Below are positions 56,140 to 64,000 of a stretch of DNA of 64,000 bases, piece by piece. Every line of letters begins with the position of its first letter. The stretch's first letter is position 1. Source of the DNA: Undaria pinnatifida. Its lineage: Eukaryota > Sar > Phaeophyceae > Laminariales > Alariaceae. The notes below the pieces were generated by a model. That model did no database searches and was not told the origin of the DNA. It saw only the letters and a list, made by a program, of their open reading frames with translations. The stretch covers positions 12,270,795 to 12,334,794 of the forward strand of contig JABAKD010000021.1 in assembly GCA_012845835.1 (NCBI GenBank). The letters are read 5' to 3'. Both the position numbers and the translations under genes were made by a program.

Positions 56140-56290
56140 CTCCCGTTGATGACGGTGACGATGATGATGATGGTGATGATGATGGTGATGATGATGGTGA
56201 TGATGATGATGATGATGATGATGATGCTGATGCTGATGATGATGCTGATGATGATGATGCTGATGACGATGACGACGACGGTGACGATGA
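56140..56290. repeat. (GAT)n microsatellite
   Basis: GAT triplets with GGT and GCT interruptions, in frame with a plus ORF (56100-56894) that therefore contains a long polyaspartate stretch. I find no domain outside it and do not call a gene. Confidence 0.9.
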
Positions 56291-56929
56291 TATTTGTTCA
56301 GGTCTGTGGATGAATTGGAAAGGCGGGGAAGGAAGAGCGATCGCTAGCATCCCCCCCCCCCCACGGCGTGATGTGACCGCCGGCCGCTCTACCACGGCAT
56401 CTACCGCCGCCATCGCCGCCATCACTAGGCGGCAGCACCATCATCATCACCGACCCTTGAACACCAAAAAAAAACAAGAAAAAACAGGCAACACCACGAA
56501 GTACAATACCATCAACATTGGCATAATCAACGCCTCCAACCACATCAACGCCACGACCATCACCATCGACACTACCACCACCACCACCACCCAAACCACC
56601 AACACCACCACCAACGCCACCAATGGGCAGGAAGGGGCAAGAAGGGGGGTTTGGCGTTGTTGTGCTTGGAGGGGAACGCGCAGCGTTGGCACGGTGCCGA
56701 GAGCGGGTGTTGTGGCGGGAGTGCGCACACCCTTCGAGTTTTTATCAGGACAGTCAACCGCTAATTCAGCGTTGCAGGAGCTGAGGCGTTCTGGGCCGGG
56801 GAGGGTTGGGGTTCGGAAACTATTAATACCCGTTGTTGTGATGGAAGTGGGGTGTTGCATATTCTTGGAAGGGGAGCAGATGCGGCGGTGTTAGAGTGGG
56901 CTGTGGCAGCAGCAGTGGCAACGGCGGTA

Positions 56930-57512
56930 ATCGCTGCGTCAACAACGGTGACAGCAGCAGCAGGCATCAGCGACCCGGTGGTGACTGCAGCAGCAGCAAC
57001 AGCAGCAACAACAACAGAAGCAGGAGAAACAGCAGAAAAAGCAGCGGAAGCAGCAGAAAATGCAGAAAAAGCAGAAGCAGGAGCAAAAGCAGCAGAAGCA
57101 GCAGGAGAAGCAGAAAAGGCAGCAGGAGAAGCAGCAGAAGCAGCGGAAAAAGCAGAAGCGGCAGAAAAGGCAGAAAAAGCAGCAGAAGCAGCAGAAAAAG
57201 CAGCAGAAGCAGCAGAAAAAGCAGGAGAAGCAGCAGAAAAGGCAGAAAAAGCAGCAGAAGCAGCAGGAAAAGCAGCAGAAGCAGCAGGAAAGGCAGAAAA
57301 AGCAGCAGAAGCCGCAGAAAAAGAAGCAGAAGCAGCAGAAGCAGCAGAAGAAGCAGCAGAAGAAGCAGCAGAAAAAGCAGCAGAAGCAGCAGAAAAAGCA
57401 GCAGCAGCAGCAGGAGAAGCAGCAGAATCAGCGGCAACAGCAGCAGTGGTGGCAGCGGCAGCGGCGGCAGCGGCGGCAGCGGTTGCGTGGGCAACAGCAA
57501 CCGCAACAGCAG
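56930..57512 (+). repeat. Imperfect (GCAGAA/GCA)n tract, open in all three plus frames
   Basis: About 580 bp of GCA/GAA/AAA triplets. One frame (56852-57520) reads AEKAAEAAEKA-type alanine/glutamate/lysine repeats for about 180 residues and ends in TAA; another is Gln/Lys-rich; the third Ser/Arg-rich. The first frame resembles the Ala/Lys-rich tail of the PX-gene protein just upstream, so a role as its last exon is possible, but the only phase-compatible acceptor I found (GGCATCAG before 56972) is weak. Most likely a simple repeat. Confidence 0.7.
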
Positions 57513-57949
57513 CAGGCTAAACAGCGACCACCTTTTTAATCCATATTTAGTTGCTTGGGAGATTGAAGGTTTTGGCGTGCATCCTCCGCGAAGCCGGAAG
57601 TTTGGCATCCAAGTATAACATACCTGGTATGGCGCAGCAGCAGCAGCAACAGCAGCGGTAACTCCTGTAGCAAAGGTGTCGGTTGACGGCAGTCTTGACT
57701 TTTGAAGGACAACCGTCAAGGACCGGTCAAGGACGGTTTCGTACTAAACTAGTATATTACGTCTAACGAGGCCTTGACGAGACAAAACTACCATTTAGAA
57801 CGTCAACCCACATATGCGACCTGTAGCAGCGGCAGCAGCGGCATTGGTAAGATTTTGGGACAAGATTTTGGGGCGTGGTGATTGAATTCGATTTTTTTGC
57901 ATGTGTTGGATTGTATTTTTTGTCCGCGCGGCGGCAGCTTCTGGAGGCA

Positions 57950-58190
57950 AATAGGGGAGGGGAGGGGAGGGGATTACCCCGCCCCTGCTTTCGCCCTCGC
58001 GTCTCCCGCAGTTTTGTATGCGTTGGGTATAGCACTCGTTCGTGCGGCGGGGGGGGGGGGGGTTGAGAGGAGAAAAGTGGGGTAGGGGAGGGGCTCGCGT
58101 CTCTCGCAGTTTTGTTTGTGTCGGATAAAAACGTTCGTTGGGGCGGGGGAAGGATGCCCCTCCCCCCTCTCGTGTCCCTCGCAAATGTAT
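57950..58190. repeat. Tandem ~110-bp units with G-rich tracts
   Basis: Two or three units share TCGCGTCTC.CGCAGTTTTGT, GCGTTGGGTATA/GTGTCGGATAAA, CGTTCGTGCGGCGG/CGTTCGTTGGGGCG and a GGGGAGGGG run. Pro/Arg-rich minus ORFs here follow the repeat. Confidence 0.75.
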
Positions 58191-59020
58191 TTTTCACCAG
58201 GCAGCAGCGGTTGTTGTTGTGATGTTACGTTGCCGGGAGGAGGCAAGCGTTTGTTGTCCAGGGTTCGGTGGTTGGTCGATTCGATTCGATCTCGTCTGAG
58301 GAGGGCGGTTTATCATATTGGAGACGAAGCGTTACATACGTCTGCGGCGTAACTAGTTTCGTTTGACGGTAGCAGTAGCGGTCTTGATCGGGTCAGGCTG
58401 GACCGGGCGGACCAGGGAGGATCAGTTGCGCCGCGTTTTTTGTTTTGTGCAGACTCTTGCGCCGGGTCAGATCCCCTTCGGCACCAGGTTATATTGTAGT
58501 ATATGTTTCCCCACCACGAATTGGGTGTAATCCTTGGCACTAGCAAGGTGTGATGTGATGGTGTTCTTGATGCGGGTGATGATGCGAAATTAATTCCTCA
58601 GGTAGTCGACTACAGTATGCGTTGACGGCTGATGCTGTTGAAACCTTTTTCATAGTGAAATTACGGCCCCGTACGTGGTAGGCAATTATGCTCGGAGTAG
58701 TAATTCGCTTTTGGTGGCAAGAGGTCGCAGTAAACTGGGCAGGTTTTCCCTCTCGCCTCGCGAAAAGGATTGCGTGCTACGAAAAATGAAAAGAACAAAA
58801 AAAGGGGGGGTGGCAGTTTTTGGCCAAAATATTTTCGCATTGCGGGGACTCCTTAATGTTGTTCTAGACCGAATATTCGTCGTAAAATGTCGTTCTTTTT
58901 TTCCCAATGCAGCAACATATATTTCGTATGCCTCTATAAGCCAAGGGATTGTACTGCATAATAAGTTTCCGCGCTCTTTCTTTTTCGCACATCAGTTTTT
59001 TGGGTGGGAACCCACTCCTT
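58191..59020. other. Gene-free stretch
   Basis: Short ORFs only (for example 58675-59031, 118 codons, without a recognised domain). No repeat family recognised until the 90-bp repeat at 59021. Confidence 0.4.
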
Positions 59021-59108
59021 ATCCCCTTTAGAGCCCCCGAAATCCCTCCCTACCTATACTAAACTCGGGTAAGATTGTGAGAAAAAAAGGGGTTCCAGTT
59101 GTAAAGCC

Positions 59109-59358
59109 GGACGCTTGCTACGATAGAGGTAAAACTTTTCGTGTGAAATGGTTTCTAAATGACGCGCGGGGCTCCTCCTCAACCCAAAATCGTCTGAAAA
59201 TGGTGGTTATTTTTTTTGTTCTTGGCACGATTGTGGTCGTGTGCCTTGGCCATGTAGGAGTTTTCATCCGGTTAAGAGTTTAATTTTAAGCTCCTCCCTA
59301 ATTGAGGAAACCTCGCAGCAAAAAAAACTGGTGCACCCTCTATCGTAGCACGCGCGTC
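59109..59358. mobile_element. Family A TIR element, copy A6
   Basis: Starts GGACGCTTGCTACGATAGAG and ends CCTCTATCGTAGCACGCGCG then TC; internally CCTCAACCCAAAATCGTCTG and CTCCTCCCTAATTGAGGAAA. It is bracketed by two 90-bp family-C repeats (59021-59107 and 59366-59440). Confidence 0.85.
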
Positions 59359-59518
59359 GGCGTTAAGAGGCCCTGAAATCCCCCCTTGCTAATTCCTAGT
59401 AACTAATCCCCAAAAACGGGTTTCCGGTTGTAAAGGCGTTATAAAGAGCTCCTTTAAGTGAAGAAGGAGGAGCCTCACAAAAAACGAGGGCCTAATATCG
59501 TCCGAATGTTCCATGCTT

Positions 59519-59800
59519 GACGCGTGCTACGATAAGAGGTGTAACACTTTTGGTCTGAAACGGTTTATGAACGACGCGGGGGCGAGGTCCTTAATTAACC
59601 CAAAATCGTCCGGAAAAAAAGTCTCTTTTTCTTGTGGTTTTCGTCGTGTAATCTAAGGGAGCCATACATGAGATATATTATTCATCCCCCGTGGCTGTTT
59701 TATGTTTGTGTCCACACAAACATGTTTTTTGGGAGATAGGTTGATGTCTTAAGATCCTAAGGTGAGGAGCCTCAGCAAAAACGGGGGCCAAAAAAAGAAA
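59519..59800. mobile_element. Family A TIR element, copy A7
   Basis: Starts GACGCGTGCTACGATAAGAG; internally TTAACCCAAAATCGTCCGGA and GAGGAGCCTCAGCAAAAACG. The right terminal repeat is decayed. Confidence 0.7.
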
Positions 59801-60044
59801 AAATCGAGTCCGAATGAATGTCCTTATCGTTTCATTCAACAGCATGCAACATAGACTATATTTGTATATACCTTGGCGGCCATATGGGATTAAAATTCAA
59901 CATGCAATATTATTATATATGTTCTTCTACCTTGGCCATGAGATTGTGCATTTCTTCTTTCATAAAACGCAATACCAAGGGTAGTATACACTTTTGTTAT
60001 GTACCTGCTCCTAGGCCATGGGGATTTTTGTGCATTTTGTTTTT

Positions 60045-60172
60045 TGCGTGCGCTTTCGCATTATCGCAAGATCACGTTTTCGCGCTTTCGTTTTTTCCGC
60101 AAGATCAGGTTTTCGCGCTTTCGTTTTTTTTTTCGCAAGATCGGGTTTTCGCGCTTTCGTTTTTTCGCATCC
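60045..60172. repeat. Tandem ~40-bp units (TCGCAAGATCNNGTTTTCGCGCTTTCGTTTTTT)
   Basis: Three and a half units with CGCAAGATCA.GTTTTCGCGC and TTTCGTTTTTT spacers. Phe/Arg-rich ORFs here are compositional. Confidence 0.9.
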
Positions 60173-60703
60173 TGGAGCTCCTCAAGCGAGAAACGAGCAT
60201 CTCGCAGATAGGTCCTAGAAACAAGGGTGCGCCTCCACCGTAGGTATGTATGCTCTCATCCCGCGATAGAGGTGTAGCATGTCATCATTTTCTGGGCTCC
60301 TGGCATGAGGAGGTCACGCAATATAAATAGACGCGTGTTACGATGATAAGGGTACATTTTTTTTTTTTCCAATTTTTTTTCCTGAAAGACGAGGCTCTCC
60401 TTCTTGACTGAAAAAATCGTCGAGTTTTCATTCTTGCTTCGCACCGGAGGTTGTGTTTTGTACACCTAGAGGGGGGCGCATATATATTCAAAAACAAATA
60501 CCAGAGGAGTTTTAAGGCATTTTGGGGTGCCAAAAAGGTGTGACAGAGCTCTCCACTCAAGTCAAGAATCTTGCAGGGGAAAAACGGTGCGCACACCTGT
60601 TGTCGTATTATCGCATGGCTCAATATCTACGATATGCTGCCACGTATACATTGCGCAGCAAGCATCACATTTTCTGAGCTCACCTGGCACGAAGAGGGCT
60701 TGC

Positions 60704-61060
60704 GGACGCACGCTACGATAGAGATATATATCCCTTTTCGCCTGAAACGGTTGCTGGATGACGGGGCTCCTTAACCCTCTAAGTCGTCGGAAATTGGGAG
60801 TTCGTTATTTTCGTCGTGTGCCTACGTAGACCATGGGAGTTGTTAATATGGTCTATCTATCTAGCGCTTTTATTTTCTCCTAACCAGTTTTTGGCAGAGG
60901 TATTAACCCCTTTAGAGCCCCCGAACCCCTCCCTCTGATACTAAATCCAAATAATTTTGTCCCCAAAACCGGGTTTCCAGTTGAAGAGGTTTTTTTTTAA
61001 GCTCCCAAATCGAGGAGCACCTCGGAAAAAACGCGGTCCACCTCTATTGTAGCGTGCATC
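60704..61060. mobile_element. Family A TIR element (A8) with nested 90-bp repeat
   Basis: Outer element starts GGACGCACGCTACGATAGAG and ends CCTCTATTGTAGCGTGCATC. At about 60906-60990 a family-C repeat (AACCCCTTTAGAGCCCCCGA to GGGTTTCCAGTTGAAGAGG) interrupts the usual TTTTTGGCAGAGGT/TTTAAGCTCC junction, showing that family C moved after family A. Confidence 0.85.
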
Positions 61061-61528
61061 CTCAACACCATCACCCGAAACATTGCTTTTTCGTGTGAAG
61101 ACGTTCTCGATCGCCGCGCAAGGTTCCCCCGACCAAAACACTTGTTATTTCTACCCGCGCTTGGTCCTAAAAGCAAGTGAACATTGTAGACTCGAGTGTA
61201 AAAACTATCATACTTCTGAAAGCCAGATCTAGTTCCACCACACTCTTTTTAGAGTGATGAGCTCAATGGATCAGAAACGGTCAGAAATATGAACAGAAAC
61301 CTTTGTCCCGAAAACGTGCAACAACAACACAATCCGTACCGCGGGATAAACCACTAGTCTAGGTAGTTTTTCCTTCTCGCTGAGGTGTGCGTTTTTCTGC
61401 TCTTCGCCCTGTGCCTCCGAGCCTTTCTTTGCCATCATCTCCTCGGTTTGTCCAAACTGAGCCGGAGCCATAGTTCGACAGCAAAGAACACGCCCTCCTG
61501 TATCCTGGCAGGGACGAGGGATCACGAG

Positions 61529-62050
61529 AGACGGGTGCTACGATATCGAGGTCGCACTTTTTGCCTGAAATGGTTTCTGAATGATGTTGGCTCCTTATTA
61601 ACCCAAATTCCAAAATCGTCGGGAACAGGTTATGACTCATTCTACGATACCCCCCTCCCAAAACCAGCGATTGTCTTTAACGAAGGGTTCATGGTTGCTC
61701 GACAGAAGGAAGGACACTACTGAAAGAAAAGTATCCATACATTTTCTTGTGTGCAAAGGTCTATCGATCGATGACGTCGGGGTGTCGGGGGACAGCGTAT
61801 TTCAGGAGATACGACCGGGAGCTGGTTTTGAAACCGCCGATTTCGTCAAAGAAAAGTTGGGGGGGGCTACCGTAGTAAGACTCTTACTTTTTCGCGTATT
61901 TTTTGTCATATTACTAGGCCGTGGGATTTTTCATCCGGTGTACCAGTTTCGTTTTTTCTTCAAATCAGTTTTTTAGGGTATGTCTTAAGCTCGTAAAGTG
62001 AGGAGCCTGAAAAAAAAAAGTGGTGCAGCACGTCTATCGTAGCACGCATC
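61529..62050. mobile_element. Family A TIR element (A9) split by a 250-bp family B element
   Basis: The outer element starts AGACGGGTGCTACGATATCG, carries CTGAAATGGTTTCTGAATGA and the AACCCAAA..ATCGTCGGGAA mark, then resumes after the insert with TTTTTCATCCGGTGTACCAG, TCTTAAGCTCGTAAAGTGAG and ends GTCTATCGTAGCACGCATC. The insert is about 61631-61886. Confidence 0.85.
61631..61886 (+). mobile_element. Family B TIR element, copy B1 (nested)
   Basis: About 255 bp with inverted ends TTCTACGATACCCCCCTCCC and, at the right, GGGGGGGCTACCGTAGTAAG. Shared internal marks with B2 (63580-63842) are CCAGCGATT.TCTTTAAC, TTCATGGCTGCT-like, GATGACGT.GGG, GAGCTGGTTTTGAAACCGC and GATTTCGTCAAAGAAAAGTT. Non-coding. 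Confidence 0.85.
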
Positions 62051-62094
62051 GAGAGACCTTTCTGGCGGTGAACGGTGCAGCACTCTTCGATTAA

Positions 62095-62205
62095 ACTAAA
62101 TTTATGTTTTCCTAATGAAAAATCTATCCCATACATTTGTTTTCCTGCTGAAAAAGCTATCCCATACATTTGTTTTCCTACTGAAAAAGCTATCCCATAC
62201 AGTAC
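62095..62205. repeat. Tandem 36-bp units, three copies
   Basis: GAAAAAGCTATCCCATACAT followed by TTGTTTTCCTACT repeats three times with few changes. Confidence 0.9.
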
Positions 62206-62479
62206 TAATAAAAATACCCCGAGGCTTGTAAAAAGTGACCCTCAAAACGCGGGCGCAGCAGCTAGCAGCTCCGCAAAAGGGAATCGAGCTTTTTGACGCG
62301 GAAGAGAGCGCTCGTTGACGCGTCACATGACCACCCTCTCATCCATATACCACCCCCGGCCCCGCGCTCGCCCTTGAACGGCCCGACCACCAGCCCGCGC
62401 TCGACCCAACCGTGCCAACAGAGTAGGAGGGTGTACTAACTTCACGCATAGCCCTCGTCGTATGGCCATAGGTCGACGC

Positions 62480-63560
62480 AGCCCTGCAATGCCGGGATGG
62501 AGCACGTCGGGTTTTCACCGACCAGGCAAACATCGCGTGCACCAAGCGAAACTAGGGGGAGGTGCGGGGCGGGGCAGGGGGGGGGGGGGGGGGGGGTATT
62601 CGTTTCATGCGCAGCCGCAGTCTAAATAAAGACCATAGACCCTCGCATCCCGACAATCTAGACAATGTCGGGACGGAGCACACCGGATCTTCACCGGGAC
62701 GAGGCAGGCATCGCGTGCACTGTGGCCAAGCGAAACGACCGGGGGGGAAAAGGTTTTATGCGCGGCCGTGGTCGTATGACCATACGAAGTACGACCCTCG
62801 CATCCCCCAACAATATCGGGACGGAGCGCGCCGGATTTTCACCGAGGGACCAGGCAGACATCGCGTTCACCAAGGAAGCGCGAAGCGCCGTGGGACATGT
62901 GCGGCGAGGACCGCGAGGATACGACAGGCGTGCTACCGCCATCTTTCACACTACCGTGTGTTTCCACCAATCCAACGCGGAACGAGTGACACTCCGTACT
63001 ACTTCACGGAGAAGAAAATACTTCTCGCACAGGCGAGGTTGCGTTGGCGCCGCGCCGCGCAGTGTCGTACCAGGTAGCACACACCACATTCAATTGCGGA
63101 TGTCCATATCACAAGAAAAAAAAAAGCACACAGCACGCGACACGACACTACGACACGAAAGCGTATGACCACAGCAAAGGAACAGGGGGTCACGCTCTCG
63201 CGCGAGCGACCTCTGGCCCCAATGAAAACCAAAGGCCCCAAAATGACCCACCCCCCTACCGTATAGCCTTTTGGCACATGCTGCCGGAGTCCGTCTTACG
63301 AGCGGTTCTTGGAAGGATGCAGTTCACCCTTCATGCGACTCGCCGAACACCACCTCACGGCGCTTCGCGCTTGGTGGGTGCAAGCAATGTCTGCGCTGCC
63401 TGGTTGGTGAAAACCCGACGTGCTCCGTCCCGGCTGAGTAGGGATGGGAGGGTCTATGGTCGTGCGACTACTACGGCCGTGCACAAACTGAGTATACGCC
63501 CCTCTACCTGCTACGGCACTCGTAGCCTTGGCCCGAGTGACAAGAAGGGTGAGCGCTGCA
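62480..63560. repeat. Cluster of family E repeats
   Basis: Four copies (about 62480-62560, 62660-62745, 62812-62905 and, in reverse, 63318-63560) share GGGACGGAGCACGTCGGGTT-type sequence, TTCACCGACCAGGCAGACAT and CGCGTGCACCAAGCG. A G run (62577-62597) lies between the first two. Arg/His/Gly-rich ORFs such as 62562-63077 derive from this repeat. Confidence 0.8.
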
Positions 63561-63579
63561 TCCTCTAAAATAAGAACCA

Positions 63580-63842
63580 CTTGTGACTGATTCTACGATA
63601 GCTTCCCCCCCAAGCCAGCGATTTTCTTTAACCAGAACGTTTCATGGCTGCTTTGACACGAGGAAAGACGCTATGAAAAAAATACCTTCGCATTTTTCCT
63701 TCCTTGCAAGAAACACTATTGAACGATGACGTTGGGCTGGCAAGGGGCACAATATTTAAGGAGACATCGCCGGGAGCTGGCTGGTTTCAAAACCGGCGAT
63801 TTCGTTAAAGAAAAGTTGGGGGGGGGCTACCGTAAAACGACT
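63580..63842 (+). mobile_element. Family B TIR element, copy B2
   Basis: Ends TTCTACGATAGCTTCCCCCC and GGGGGGGGGCTACCGTAAAA form terminal inverted repeats; the interior matches B1 in order along its length. This free-standing copy lets the borders of the nested copy be set. Confidence 0.85.
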
Positions 63843-64000
63843 CCTGTGCAGAACATAGCCGCGAGTCGGGCAGCAGTATCCGCAGTATCGAACACCGAAA
63901 TACCTCGAGAACGGGCAGTATCCGCAGTACGTAACAACGGCGAGCACTCGCAGTTCAAACTCGCCGTGAAAATCAAAGCCAGTCCTCTAAAGGCACTGTA

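Noticed and set aside
56100-56894. 264-codon ORF with polyaspartate
   Set aside because: A GAT microsatellite and a CAC/AAC-rich tract keep it open; no domain or splice context.
62562-63168. Overlapping 171- and 167-codon ORFs
   Set aside because: They run through three copies of the family E repeat in different frames; Arg/His-rich composition follows the repeat.

Overview
This is nuclear DNA from an intron-rich eukaryote, most likely a photosynthetic stramenopile and probably a brown alga. The inference rests on four things: conserved genes split by introns up to about 4.3 kb, an acyltransferase whose closest remembered relatives are stramenopile enzymes, a possible plastid-type signal peptide on one protein, and a very high load of short dispersed repeats. 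No bacterial-style operons, ribosome binding sites, rRNA genes or CRISPR arrays were seen. Genes were found by recognising conserved exons and checking that splice sites and reading phase join exactly.

Layout. (1) 1-16.5 kb: a lone leucine-rich-repeat exon (703-792, minus), a two-exon gene for a secreted eight-cysteine protein (5575-6701, minus), and otherwise satellites and miniature transposon-like repeats. (2) 16.6-32.7 kb: one eight-exon minus-strand gene for a membrane lysophospholipid acyltransferase, 423 residues spread over 16 kb, with introns full of repeats. (3) 32.7-38.2 kb: repeat-rich spacer with a 600-bp foldback palindrome and a weak small membrane ORF. (4) 38.2-43.4 kb: a plus-strand ankyrin-repeat gene. 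(5) 44.4-50.4 kb: a minus-strand three-exon gene for the U5 snRNP protein DIM1/TXNL4A, 142 residues, complete. (6) 50.8-55.7 kb: a plus-strand five-exon gene combining a signal-like N-terminus, a PX-like domain, a glycine-zipper segment and alanine/lysine-rich helical repeats, an architecture I do not recognise. (7) 55.7-64 kb: low-complexity DNA and a dense pile of nested miniature elements.

The genes look like unrelated housekeeping and accessory neighbours, not a pathway. DIM1 and the PX gene are head to head across 381 bp and may share a promoter; the ankyrin gene and DIM1 converge. The most reusable observations are the complete gene models, a GC-AG intron forced by the catalytic motif of the acyltransferase, an in-frame polyglycine microsatellite in the same gene, the PX/glycine-zipper protein, and several apparently coherent repeat families: two TIR families with one nested in the other, a ~90-bp family, a 240-bp family, a tRNA-derived SINE and two long foldback elements.
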